A DNA stretch of 62,810 nucleotides, from positions 1-62,810 of the forward strand of contig CAJUMV010000023.1 of NCBI GenBank assembly GCA_910587715.1. Direction: 5' to 3'. How positions within the stretch are numbered: position 1 is the stretch's first letter; the number at the start of each line of letters is the position of its first letter. The translations under genes were made by a program, and so were the position numbers. The stretch comes from an uncultured Lachnospiraceae bacterium (lineage in GTDB: Bacteria; Bacillota; Clostridia; Lachnospirales; Lachnospiraceae). The notes under the pieces were generated by a model. It worked only from the letters and a program-made list of their open reading frames with translations. It ran no database searches and had not been told where the DNA came from. This document shows positions 33,630 to 41,910 of this stretch, piece after piece.

Positions 33630-35294
33630 ATGATTAAAAAATGGTGGCATGATAAAGTAGCATATCAGATTTATCCCAAAAGTTTTTATGATTCCAACGG
33701 CGACGGTATCGGCGACATTCCCGGCATCATCAGCAAACTGGATTACCTGAAGGAGCTGGGCGTGGATATCCTCTGGCTGTCTCCCTGCTACTGCTCTCCC
33801 ATGGCGGATCAGGGCTATGATATTTCCGATTATTACAATATCGACCCTCGTTTTGGCACTATGGCGGATATGGACCGTCTGATCGCCGAAGCGAAGAAAC
33901 GCGATATGTACATACTCATGGATCTGGTGGTCAACCACTGCTCCGACGAGCATGAGTGGTTCCGGAAAGCCTGCGAAGACCCCGACGGAACATACGGCAG
34001 TTATTTTTATCTGCGTGACAAAAAGGAGGGCGAGCTGCCGACCAACTGGCGCTCCTATTTCGGCGGTCCGGTGTGGGACGATCTGCCGGGCACGGACAAA
34101 CAATACCTTCATGTGTTCCACAAAAAACAGCCCGACTTAAACTGGGAAAACCCTAAGCTGCGGGAAGAGGTCTACAAAAACATCAACTGGTGGCTGGAAA
34201 AAGGGCTTGGCGGCTTCCGCATCGATGCCATTATCAACATCAAAAAAGCGCTGCCTTTTCACAATTATCCTGCGGACCGAGACGACGGACTGTGCAGCAT
34301 TCATGCTATGCTGAAAGAAGCGTCCGGCATCGGCGCCTTCTTAAGCGAGCTGCGCGACCGCACCTTTAAAAAATACGACGCCTTTACCGTGGGGGAGGTA
34401 TTCAACGAAAAACCCGGGGAACTGCCTGATTTCATCGGGGACAACGGCTATTTTTCCAGCATGTTTGACTTTAACGAGACGATTTTCGGCGCAAGCGAAA
34501 AAGGATGGTACGACGCTTCGCCGATTACGCCGGACGATTATAAAAACTGCTGCTTTGCTTCACAGGAAAAAGCCGGGGACATCGGTTTCCTCTCCAATAT
34601 TATCGAAAACCACGACGAACCCCGCGGCGTCAGCCGTTACATACCGGAAGGCGACTGCTTTGACAGGAGCAAAAAGATGCTTGCGGCACTGAATTTCATG
34701 CTGCGCGGTCTTCCCTTTATCTATCAGGGTCAGGAACTTGGCATGGAAAATCTGCCGATCTCATCCATCGACGAGGTGGACGACATTTCCGCCCGGGACG
34801 AATACCGGGTGGCTCTGGAGGCAGGGCTTTCCGAGGAAGAGGCTTTAAAAGCGATAGCCGCATACAGCCGCGACAACGCGCGCACGCCGATGCAGTGGTC
34901 AGACCAGGCAAACGCCGGTTTTACCGAGGGCACGCCGTGGCTGCCGGTAAATCCGAACTATACCGAAATCAACGCAGCGGCACAGATGGCGGACGAGGAC
35001 TCCGTGTTCGCTTTTTATAAAAAGCTGATTGCGCTCCGCAAAGACCCTGTCTACAAGGAAACCGTCGTGTATGGCACACTGGAGCCGGTATGGCGGGAGC
35101 GGCACAATCTGATGGCTTATTACCGCAAAGGAGAACGGACCCTGCTGATAGTCGGCAACTTTCAGCGAGAGCGGCAGGAAATTACGCTGCCGTCGCCGTA
35201 TAAAAAAGTGTTGTTGAACAATGATAAGGATATTGCGGAAGAGAAGGGAACGATTACCTTACAGGGATATCAGGTTCTAATCTTAGAAATGTGA
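33630..35294 (+). CDS. GH13 alpha-glucosidase, Asp-Ala (maltase-like) type
   Basis: This 554-residue cytoplasmic glucosidase has the GH13 barrel with the calcium-type loop DSNGDGIGD near the start, region I LVVNH, nucleophile D199 in GFRIDAI, acid/base E256 in VGEVF, and the third acid D329 in ENHDEPR. In GH13 alpha-glucosidases the residue after the nucleophile influences linkage choice; Ala, as here, goes with alpha-1,4 activity and Val with alpha-1,6. It is followed 43 bases later by a paralogue of the other type. CAGGAGGT precedes the ATG. Confidence 0.9.
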   Translation: MIKKWWHDKVAYQIYPKSFYDSNGDGIGDIPGIISKLDYLKELGVDILWLSPCYCSPMADQGYDISDYYNIDPRFGTMADMDRLIAEAKKRDMYILMDLVVNHCSDEHEWFRKACEDPDGTYGSYFYLRDKKEGELPTNWRSYFGGPVWDDLPGTDKQYLHVFHKKQPDLNWENPKLREEVYKNINWWLEKGLGGFRIDAIINIKKALPFHNYPADRDDGLCSIHAMLKEASGIGAFLSELRDRTFKKYDAFTVGEVFNEKPGELPDFIGDNGYFSSMFDFNETIFGASEKGWYDASPITPDDYKNCCFASQEKAGDIGFLSNIIENHDEPRGVSRYIPEGDCFDRSKKMLAALNFMLRGLPFIYQGQELGMENLPISSIDEVDDISARDEYRVALEAGLSEEEALKAIAAYSRDNARTPMQWSDQANAGFTEGTPWLPVNPNYTEINAAAQMADEDSVFAFYKKLIALRKDPVYKETVVYGTLEPVWRERHNLMAYYRKGERTLLIVGNFQRERQEITLPSPYKKVLLNNDKDIAEEKGTITLQGYQVLILEM

Positions 35295-35337
35295 GCATGT
35301 CTTGTTATGCCGTCAGACGGCAGAAAGGAAGGAAATG

Positions 35338-37011
35338 ATGAATAGAACATGGTGGAAAGAAGCGGTCATTTACCAGATTTATCCGCGCAGCTTTATGGAC
35401 AGCAACGGGGACGGCATCGGCGATCTGCAGGGAATCATCAGCCGGCTGGACTACCTGAAATATTTGGGGATAGACGTGCTCTGGCTCTCCCCGGTCTACA
35501 AGTCCCCCAACGATGACAACGGCTACGATATCAGCGATTATCAGGATATCATGGAGGAATTCGGCACGATGGCAGACTTCGACAAGCTGCTTGCCGCCGC
35601 CCATGAGCGTGGCATCAAAATCGTCATGGATCTGGTCGTGAACCACACCTCCGACGAGCACAAATGGTTTGTGGAAAGCCGGAAATCCACGGACAACGAG
35701 TATCGCGATTACTATATCTGGCGCAAGGGAAAAGATGACGGAACGCCGCCCAACAACTGGGGCTCCTGTTTTGGCGGTCCGGCGTGGCAGTATGACAAGG
35801 CGACGGACAGGTATTATCTGCATCTGTTTTCCAAAAAGCAGCCCGATTTAAACTGGGATAACCCAAAGGTGCGCCAAAGCGTTTTCGACATGATGACCTG
35901 GTGGTGCGATAAGGGCATCGACGGCTTCCGCATGGACGTCATCAGCATGATTTCCAAGACGGCAGAGATGCCGGACGGCGAAGTGCACGGCATATACGGC
36001 GATTTTGGTCCCTACTGCGTCCACGGTCCCAACGTACACAACTATCTGCAGGAAATGAATGAAAAGGTACTGTCCAAATACAATATCATGACGGTCGGTG
36101 AAACCGCCGGCGTGACCACGGAGCTGGCAAAGCAGTACGCGGGCGAGCATACCCATGAGCTGAACATGGTGTTCCAGTTTGAGCATGTGGAGGGCGACGG
36201 CAAATACGGCAAGTGGACGGACGAAAAACTGCCTCTCACCACCCTGAAAAAGACTTTGTCCCGCTGGCAGGTTAACTTATATGGTCAAGCATGGAACAGC
36301 CTGTTCTGGGACAATCACGACCAGCCCCGCGCCGTCTCCCGCTTCGGCGACGACCGCCCTCAGTATCGGGAAATGTCCGCAAAAATGCTCGCCACATGCC
36401 TGCACATGATGCAGGGCACGCCCTATATTTATCAGGGGGAAGAACTCGGCATGACCAATTATCCTTTTAGGAGCCCGGATGAATTTCGCGATATCGAGAG
36501 CATCAACGCTTACAGGGAATGGTGTACCGACGGCAAATTATCACACGAAGTTTTCTGGCCCTGCATCATCTTCAAGAGCCGCGACAACGCCCGGACGCCG
36601 GTACAGTGGGACGACTCCCCGCAGGCAGGCTTTACCACCGGCACGCCCTGGATTGCCGTCAATCCCAACTACAAGGAGATAAACGCCAAAGCCGAGACAG
36701 CCGACCCTGATTCCGTCTTTCACTATTACAAAAAGCTGATTGCCCTCAGAAAAGCCCACCCCGTCATCGTGTACGGCAGATACGAGCTTTTACTCGAGGA
36801 CAGCGAAGAGCTGTTCGTTTATACCCGAACCCTAGAGCAGGAAAAACTTCTGGTAGTGTGCAGCTTCTGCGACCACGAGACAACCTTCCCCATCCCCACC
36901 GAGTTTATCGGGGCGGAATGCCTGATTTCCAACCGGGAGCGGACGTATACCGACGCGAAGGTAACGCTTGCGCCTTATGAGGCGTTTGTGCTGTATCATC
37001 AGGTCAAATAA
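35338..37011 (+). CDS. GH13 oligo-1,6-glucosidase-like, Asp-Val type
   Basis: The 557-residue enzyme begins MNRTWWKEAVIYQIYPRSF and has the same catalytic layout: D200 in GFRMDVI, E255 in VGETA, and an Asp near 328 in DNHDQPR. Valine after the nucleophile is the isomaltase/oligo-1,6-glucosidase signature. ATG 35335 (one codon earlier) is an alternative; AAAGGA sits better for 35338. With its upstream partner it would let the cell split both linkages of starch- or glycogen-derived oligosaccharides. An inverted-repeat structure follows the stop. Confidence 0.9.
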   Translation: MNRTWWKEAVIYQIYPRSFMDSNGDGIGDLQGIISRLDYLKYLGIDVLWLSPVYKSPNDDNGYDISDYQDIMEEFGTMADFDKLLAAAHERGIKIVMDLVVNHTSDEHKWFVESRKSTDNEYRDYYIWRKGKDDGTPPNNWGSCFGGPAWQYDKATDRYYLHLFSKKQPDLNWDNPKVRQSVFDMMTWWCDKGIDGFRMDVISMISKTAEMPDGEVHGIYGDFGPYCVHGPNVHNYLQEMNEKVLSKYNIMTVGETAGVTTELAKQYAGEHTHELNMVFQFEHVEGDGKYGKWTDEKLPLTTLKKTLSRWQVNLYGQAWNSLFWDNHDQPRAVSRFGDDRPQYREMSAKMLATCLHMMQGTPYIYQGEELGMTNYPFRSPDEFRDIESINAYREWCTDGKLSHEVFWPCIIFKSRDNARTPVQWDDSPQAGFTTGTPWIAVNPNYKEINAKAETADPDSVFHYYKKLIALRKAHPVIVYGRYELLLEDSEELFVYTRTLEQEKLLVVCSFCDHETTFPIPTEFIGAECLISNRERTYTDAKVTLAPYEAFVLYHQVK

Positions 37012-37022
37012 ATACAGTATCT

Positions 37023-37136
37023 GTGCGTCATGACAGGGTAAGCTGCTGCTCCTGCTCAAACTCGCACCCACCTCACTTCGTGAGCTCGGTGCTCAAACAG
37101 TGCTTCGGAACTGCATCTTACCCTGTCATGACGCAC
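37023..37136. repeat. 114-bp inverted-repeat structure between convergent genes
   Basis: Arms of 20 perfect bases (37023-37042 and 37117-37136, starting GTGCGTCATGACAGG) enclose about 74 bases with further small hairpins such as CTCAC-ttc-GTGAG and CACC/GGTG pairs. No T run follows either arm. It lies between the second glucosidase and the convergent carboxyltransferase gene. No second copy was seen in the window. Confidence 0.8.
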
Positions 37137-37144
37137 TCTATCTT

Positions 37145-38761
37145 CTACAGCGGAATATTCCCATGCTTCTTCTTCGGATTTTCTACCTGCTTATTCTTTA
37201 ACCCCCGCAGTGCTTTGAGCAACGCGTCCCGCGTCTCCTCGGGCTTGATGACCTCGTTGACATAGCCCCTGGACGCCGCCACGTAAGGATTTAGGAATCT
37301 GTCCTCATACTCCTTCTTGCACTGGGCGCGCATTGCCTCGGGGTCTGCCGCCGCCTTGATCTTTCTCTTAAAGGCAATGTTGACCGCGCCGTCCGCCCCC
37401 ATCACCGCAATCTCAGCGATGGGCCACGCATACACGATATCCGCTCCCATCTCTTTGGAGTTCATGGCGATATAGGCGCCGCCGTAAGCCTTTCTCATAA
37501 TCAAGGAAATCTTCGGCACGGTTGCCTCCGAGTAGGCGTAAAGTATCTTCGCGCCGTGGCGGATAATGCCGTTGTGCTCCTGCGCCGTACCGGGCAGGAA
37601 CGCGGGCACGTCAATCAGCGTGATGAGCGGTATGTTAAAGCAGTCGCAGAAACGGATAAACCGCGCGATTTTATCGGACGCATGGTAATCGAGGGAACCG
37701 CCCATAGCGTTCGGCTGGTTCGCCACAATCCCGACGACCTTGCCCTCCATGCGGCACCACCCCACCACCGCGTTGGTGGCAAACTCTTTCTGCACCTCGA
37801 AGAAGCTTCCCTCGTCCACGATGCAGTCGATCACTTCCTTCACATCATAAGCATGGCGGGAATTATCCGGCACGATATCCTGAAGTTTAGCCGCTTTTGC
37901 TTTCAGGATGTTGTCCTGTCTTGCGCCCTCGCCTCTGCCGAACACTCTCCCTACCCTGGAGGGAAGACTCTGCCGTTCCGGCGTATTCACCACCGGAGGC
38001 TTCTCCATCCAGTTGCTCGGCAGATAGGACAGGAGCTTTCTCACGCCCATCAGGCACTCGTTCTCCGTGTCGTAGGTAAAGTGGGACACGCCGCTCTTCT
38101 TCGCGTGCACTTCCGCGCCGCCCAGCTCTTCCACCGAGACTTCCTCGTTGATCACCGTCTTCACCACGTTCGGTCCGGTGATAAACATTTTCGAGATATC
38201 CTTCACCATAAAAATAAAATCACAGATCGCAGGCGCATAGCAGGCGCCGCCGGAGCAGGGACCGAGAATCACCGCAATCTGCGGAATGACCCCGGACGCT
38301 TTCGTATGCCGCAAAAACATGCCGCTGTAGCCGCTTAAGGAAGAAATGCCTTCCTCGATTCTCGCGCCGCCGCTGTCGTTAATGCAGATCAAAGGCGCTT
38401 TCATCTCCATCGCCATATCCTGAATCCGGCATATTTTAAAGGAGTGGTACTCACCGAGCGTACCGCCGATTACTGTAAAGTCCTCACTCGCCACAAACAC
38501 CTGCCTGCCGTCGATCTCACCGTATCCCGTCACCACGCCGTCGCCGGGCACACGTCTCTTATCCAGATCGAAATCGTCGATACGCGATTCCAGAAAACCG
38601 TCCACCTCCACAAAGGTACCGGGGTCAAGCAGCATCTCGATCCGCTCTCTCGCCGTCAGTTTTCCATTAGCGTGCTGTTTGTCAATTTTGCTCTGTCCGC
38701 CGCCAAGCAACGCTCTCTCTCTTCTCCTGTCCAGTTCCCTGTTTGCCTCATTCCAATTCAT
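37145..38761 (-). CDS. Acyl-CoA carboxylase carboxyltransferase (beta) subunit
   Basis: The 538-residue protein is a two-domain carboxyltransferase (PccB/MmdA family) with the acyl-CoA and carboxybiotin sites (INDSGGARIEEGISSLSGY and the paired AYGGAYIAMNSK segment). It could serve acetyl- or propionyl-CoA carboxylase or methylmalonyl-CoA decarboxylase. No biotin carboxylase, biotin carrier or membrane decarboxylase subunit is adjacent, so the exact reaction is open. ATG 38761 follows GGAGG; the upstream extension in the frame is rejected. A consensus promoter lies 60 bases upstream. Confidence 0.88.
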   Translation of the reverse strand: MNWNEANRELDRRRERALLGGGQSKIDKQHANGKLTARERIEMLLDPGTFVEVDGFLESRIDDFDLDKRRVPGDGVVTGYGEIDGRQVFVASEDFTVIGGTLGEYHSFKICRIQDMAMEMKAPLICINDSGGARIEEGISSLSGYSGMFLRHTKASGVIPQIAVILGPCSGGACYAPAICDFIFMVKDISKMFITGPNVVKTVINEEVSVEELGGAEVHAKKSGVSHFTYDTENECLMGVRKLLSYLPSNWMEKPPVVNTPERQSLPSRVGRVFGRGEGARQDNILKAKAAKLQDIVPDNSRHAYDVKEVIDCIVDEGSFFEVQKEFATNAVVGWCRMEGKVVGIVANQPNAMGGSLDYHASDKIARFIRFCDCFNIPLITLIDVPAFLPGTAQEHNGIIRHGAKILYAYSEATVPKISLIMRKAYGGAYIAMNSKEMGADIVYAWPIAEIAVMGADGAVNIAFKRKIKAAADPEAMRAQCKKEYEDRFLNPYVAASRGYVNEVIKPEETRDALLKALRGLKNKQVENPKKKHGNIPL

Positions 38762-38820
38762 AGGGCGCCTCCGTTTTATTTGAATTTCTAATACTTTGAC
38801 CTTCAAACTATCTAGGCATA

Positions 38821-38849
38821 ATTATAGGCAGAGCCCCGTTTCTTGTCAA
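38821..38849 (-). promoter_or_regulatory. Perfect-consensus sigma-A promoter of the carboxyltransferase gene
   Basis: TTGACA (38849-38844) and TATAAT (38826-38821) lie exactly 17 bases apart on the minus strand. A GGCAGAG / CTCTGCC inverted repeat (38827-38858) spans the -35 and spacer, so an upstream transcript from glf could fold here. Confidence 0.85.
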
Positions 38850-38876
38850 GACTCTGCCTGTAAAATTTTCTTCAAC

Positions 38877-39030
38877 AGCTCAGCCAGAGCAAGTCTGTCT
38901 GGCAAATCATGCTTGCATGAATTTGACTGACGGACGAAGCTCTGAGGGAGCGCCATCTTATGAGCAAAAACAGCTGCGTAGCAGCGAAAAGCGCTGAAAG
39001 CGCGATTTTGCGAATGGCGCGGGCTGAGCT
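38877..39030. repeat. 154-bp structured dispersed element, copy 2
   Basis: This copy has the same length as the one at 6218-6371 and is bounded by a 9-bp inverted repeat (AGCTCAGCC / GGCTGAGCT). It overlaps the stop codon of glf by two bases and lies 28 bases upstream of the next promoter. Its internal hairpin reads GCTGC-gta-GCAGC where copy 1 has GTTGC-gaa-GCAAC. Confidence 0.8.
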
Positions 39031-40165
39031 ACCCTTCTTTCTCCACCGCTGCAAGCGCCTGCGCGATCACCTTATCCATGTCATAATACCGGTACTGCCC
39101 GAGTCGTCCGCCGAACATCACATAGGGCTTCGACTTGGCAAGCTCCTCATACTGTGCCATCAGCTTCCCGTTCTTTTCGTCGTTGATGGGATAATAGGGT
39201 TCCTCCCCCTCTTTCCAGAGCGCCGGATATTCCCTCGTAATCACCGTGCCGGGCTGTGTGCCAAACTCGAAATGCTTGTGCTCGATGATTCTCGTGTAGG
39301 GGATTTCGCGTTCCGTATAATTCACCACCGCGTTTCCCTGATAATTGTCGCAGTCCGGAAGCGTCTCCGTTTCAAACCGCAGGGAGCGGTATTCCAGATG
39401 CCCCAGCGCGAAATCAAAGAACTCGTCAATCATTCCCGTGTACAACACTTTGTCGTAAGTGTTGCCCTCCCGGTCCGTCAGGCAGACATGTCCGTCCCGC
39501 TCCTCTTCCGTCACAAAATCCCGGTAGGAAACGCCCGTTTTTACCTCAATGCCCTCCAGCATTTTCTCTACCATTATGGTATAGCCGCCCACGGGAATCC
39601 CCTGATAACGGTCATTAAAGTAATTATTGTCATAGGTAAAGCGCAACGGCAGTCTCTTGATGATAAAGGCCGGCAGCTGCGTGCAGTCCCTGCCCCACTG
39701 TTTCTCGGTGTAGCCCTTCACCAGCTTCTCATACACATCCCGTCCTACCAGAGAAAGCGCCTGTTCCTCCAGATTTTTCGGCTCCGCAATGTGAAGGTCC
39801 GCGATCTGTTCCGCGATTTTCGCTTTCGCCTCAGCCGGCGACACCACACCCCACATTTTGCTGAACGTGTTCATATTAAAGGGAAGATTGTACAGCTCGT
39901 CCTTATAACGTGCCACCGGCGAATTGATGTAATGATTAAACTCTGCAAATTGGTTTACATAATCCCATATTTTTTTGTCGGAGGTGTGAAAAATATGCGC
40001 ACCGTAACGGTGCACCTGTATACCTTCCACTTCCTCGGTATAAATATTGCCGGCAATATGCTGCCTCCTGTCAATCAGGCGCACCCGCCGGCATTGTTTT
40101 TGCATCTCGTGAGCAAACACAGAGCCAAACAGCCCTGCGCCCACGATTAAATAATCATAATTCAT
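39029..40165 (-). CDS. glf: UDP-galactopyranose mutase
   Basis: The enzyme converts UDP-galactopyranose to UDP-galactofuranose, the donor for galactofuranose in surface polysaccharides. The 378-residue protein begins with the FAD-binding dinucleotide fold (YLIVGAGLFGSVFAHEM). It contains the family motifs RYGAHIFHT, NSPVARYKDELYNLPFNM and EKQWGRD, and the YYPINDEKNGKL region near the C terminus. It starts two bases after the small HTH gene, suggesting one operon, and ends inside the structured repeat. Confidence 0.95.
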   Translation of the reverse strand: MNYDYLIVGAGLFGSVFAHEMQKQCRRVRLIDRRQHIAGNIYTEEVEGIQVHRYGAHIFHTSDKKIWDYVNQFAEFNHYINSPVARYKDELYNLPFNMNTFSKMWGVVSPAEAKAKIAEQIADLHIAEPKNLEEQALSLVGRDVYEKLVKGYTEKQWGRDCTQLPAFIIKRLPLRFTYDNNYFNDRYQGIPVGGYTIMVEKMLEGIEVKTGVSYRDFVTEEERDGHVCLTDREGNTYDKVLYTGMIDEFFDFALGHLEYRSLRFETETLPDCDNYQGNAVVNYTEREIPYTRIIEHKHFEFGTQPGTVITREYPALWKEGEEPYYPINDEKNGKLMAQYEELAKSKPYVMFGGRLGQYRYYDMDKVIAQALAAVEKEG

Positions 40166-40167
40166 TT

Positions 40168-40509
40168 CTAATCCTCTGTTGCCTGATACTTTTCAAGCTG
40201 CGCATAATCCTCCATCAGCTCAAGCGCTTTCTTACGACCTGTTTTATTCAGCTTCACATAATACTGCATGACACGATTTTCCATAATCTTGCCGCCAAGC
40301 AGACTCTTCTGGTTAATAGGTGTGAAATCCACGGGATTCAGATTCAGCCTGTCGCACATACGAATCACGGTACCGTACGCCATACCCTCTATACCTCTAT
40401 CCAATGCGGTAACCAACGTAGAGTACGGTATTTCCATCTCAATCGCAAACTGTCTGACACTCTTATGCTGTTTTAAAATTTCTGCCTTCAAGATTTCTGC
40501 CTTTGTCAT
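40168..40509 (-). CDS. Small XRE-type HTH protein
   Basis: The 113-residue protein has an HTH in its first 65 residues (VRQFAIEMEIPYSTLVTAL, then GTVIRMCDRLNLN) and a helical C-terminal tail with NKTGRKKALELMEDYAQL. It precedes glf by two bases on the same strand. Its role is unknown; it could control this short operon or the divergent glycosyltransferase genes. AAGGAGG precedes the ATG. Confidence 0.78.
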   Translation of the reverse strand: MTKAEILKAEILKQHKSVRQFAIEMEIPYSTLVTALDRGIEGMAYGTVIRMCDRLNLNPVDFTPINQKSLLGGKIMENRVMQYYVKLNKTGRKKALELMEDYAQLEKYQATED

Positions 40510-40663
40510 AATAGACCTCCTTAATCATGTACTTTTTCTTTATGAGAAAGGTCTTCTCCTCTCCGCTTGGAAATAGTATATCATATTATCGCCCAAAAAG
40601 GAACCACCAACCACTCTTGCTAAACGGAATATCGTCATCTTTGTCATGTTTTCCCTTCTGTTT

Positions 40664-40689
40664 TTGTGCTTTTTGTACAAAAAGCACAA
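40664..40689. promoter_or_regulatory. Perfect 26-bp palindrome between divergent genes
   Basis: TTGTGCTTTTTGT and its exact complement ACAAAAAGCACAA meet with no loop, between the HTH-glf operon and the glycosyltransferase genes. A loopless palindrome in a divergent regulatory region suggests a dimeric repressor site, though an RNA hairpin is possible. Confidence 0.5.
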
Positions 40690-40720
40690 TCATTCGCCCG
40701 CACCACCCATAAAAACCGTA

Positions 40721-40749
40721 TTGTCGCCGCGCAAAGAAGGTGATAAAAT
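40721..40749 (+). promoter_or_regulatory. Putative promoter of the GT2-TPR gene pair
   Basis: TTGTCG (40721-40726) and TAAAAT (40744-40749) are 17 bases apart, about 38 bases before the start codon. Confidence 0.55.
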
Positions 40750-40786
40750 AGACATAGCTTGAATAAATCACAAAAGAGGTGTTCCT

Positions 40787-41854
40787 ATGTTACCCGTTTC
40801 TGTGTGCATGATTGCCAAAAACGAAGATAACCATATCGAAGAATGTCTGAAAAGACTTCGTCCCTGCCGCTTTGAAATCATTGTGGTAGACACCGGTTCC
40901 GTAGATCGGACCGTAGAGATTGCCCATAAATACGCGGACAAAATCTTCCACTTCGCATGGTGTGAAGATTTCAGCAGCGCAAGAAATTTTTCCATCCAGC
41001 AGGCGGCAAACGACTGGGTGTTGATTATCGACTGCGACGAATATCTGGAAAATGTCAATCTCGCGCAATTAGAAGACTCCCTCACCGGGCGGCGTGAAGC
41101 AGTGGGCATGATTACCCGCAACAACCCCTACACGGTACAGGGTTCCCGCTCCATTATGTCAGAACGCATCGGCAGACTCTTTAACAAAAACTACTGCCAT
41201 TTCGAGGGCAGCATTCACGAACAGGTGCGCACCATGCAGGGCAGGGAGCCCGATACCTTTCCCATTCCCCTCACCTTTTATCACGAGGGCTATGTGAGCG
41301 AATCCGACAAGCGGATGCGTGCCACCAGAAATCTGGAAATGCTGCTGCATGACCTGACGTTAAAGGGTCCCAGCCCCTACATATATTTCCAGCTCGGTCA
41401 GAACTATATCTCTTTAAACGACATGGAAAAGGCGGCGCACTATTACAAACTCGGGCTTGATTTAAACGCGGATCCGAACTCCGACTTTGTGCAGAGTATG
41501 GCGGAAACCTACGGCTACTGCCTGATGGATTTGGCAAAATACGACACCGCCATGTCCCTGCGGGAAAAGTACGACCTCTTCTCCCATCGGGCGGATTTCG
41601 TATTCCTGATGGGTATGCTCTATCAGAAAAAGGGCGAGTACGCCAAGGCAATCGAGGAATTTAAAAAGGCAACCACGCTTACGGCCTACTCCCGAACAGG
41701 CGTCAACAGCTACCGCGCCAATTACCACATTGCCGAGATTTACGAGAATATGGGCGATCTGGAACAGGCAAAAGCCTACTATAAAAAATGCGGAGACTAC
41801 GAAGCCGCATTGAGACGTCTTCGTGAACTCCCCTCGGCAGAATCCGTTTCCTGA
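40787..41854 (+). CDS. GT2 glycosyltransferase with TPR tail (first)
   Basis: The 355-residue protein has a GT-A fold start (MLPVSVCMIAKNEDNHIEECL), the nucleotide-sugar loop VVDTGSVDRTVEIA, the metal-binding DCDEYLE and a HEGYVSESDKRM segment. It is followed by a TPR-like helical half (YIYFQLGQNYISLNDMEKA, FLMGMLYQKKGEYAKAIEEF, NYHIAEIYENMGDLEQAKA). Proteins of this layout transfer sugars to proteins or glycans in the cytoplasm. A paralogue follows directly. Acceptor and sugar are unknown. Confidence 0.9.
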   Translation: MLPVSVCMIAKNEDNHIEECLKRLRPCRFEIIVVDTGSVDRTVEIAHKYADKIFHFAWCEDFSSARNFSIQQAANDWVLIIDCDEYLENVNLAQLEDSLTGRREAVGMITRNNPYTVQGSRSIMSERIGRLFNKNYCHFEGSIHEQVRTMQGREPDTFPIPLTFYHEGYVSESDKRMRATRNLEMLLHDLTLKGPSPYIYFQLGQNYISLNDMEKAAHYYKLGLDLNADPNSDFVQSMAETYGYCLMDLAKYDTAMSLREKYDLFSHRADFVFLMGMLYQKKGEYAKAIEEFKKATTLTAYSRTGVNSYRANYHIAEIYENMGDLEQAKAYYKKCGDYEAALRRLRELPSAESVS

Positions 41855-41910
41855 TTTCTTTCTGTTTCAGAACGGGAAACACGGCGTCCTGCCATATGAA
41901 AGGAGACTCC

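Noticed and set aside
40586..40771. 61-codon open frame on the minus strand in the HTH/glycosyltransferase gap
   Set aside because: It spans the palindrome and the promoter, has no ribosome binding site, and shows no recognisable protein pattern. A shorter frame inside it cannot be excluded.
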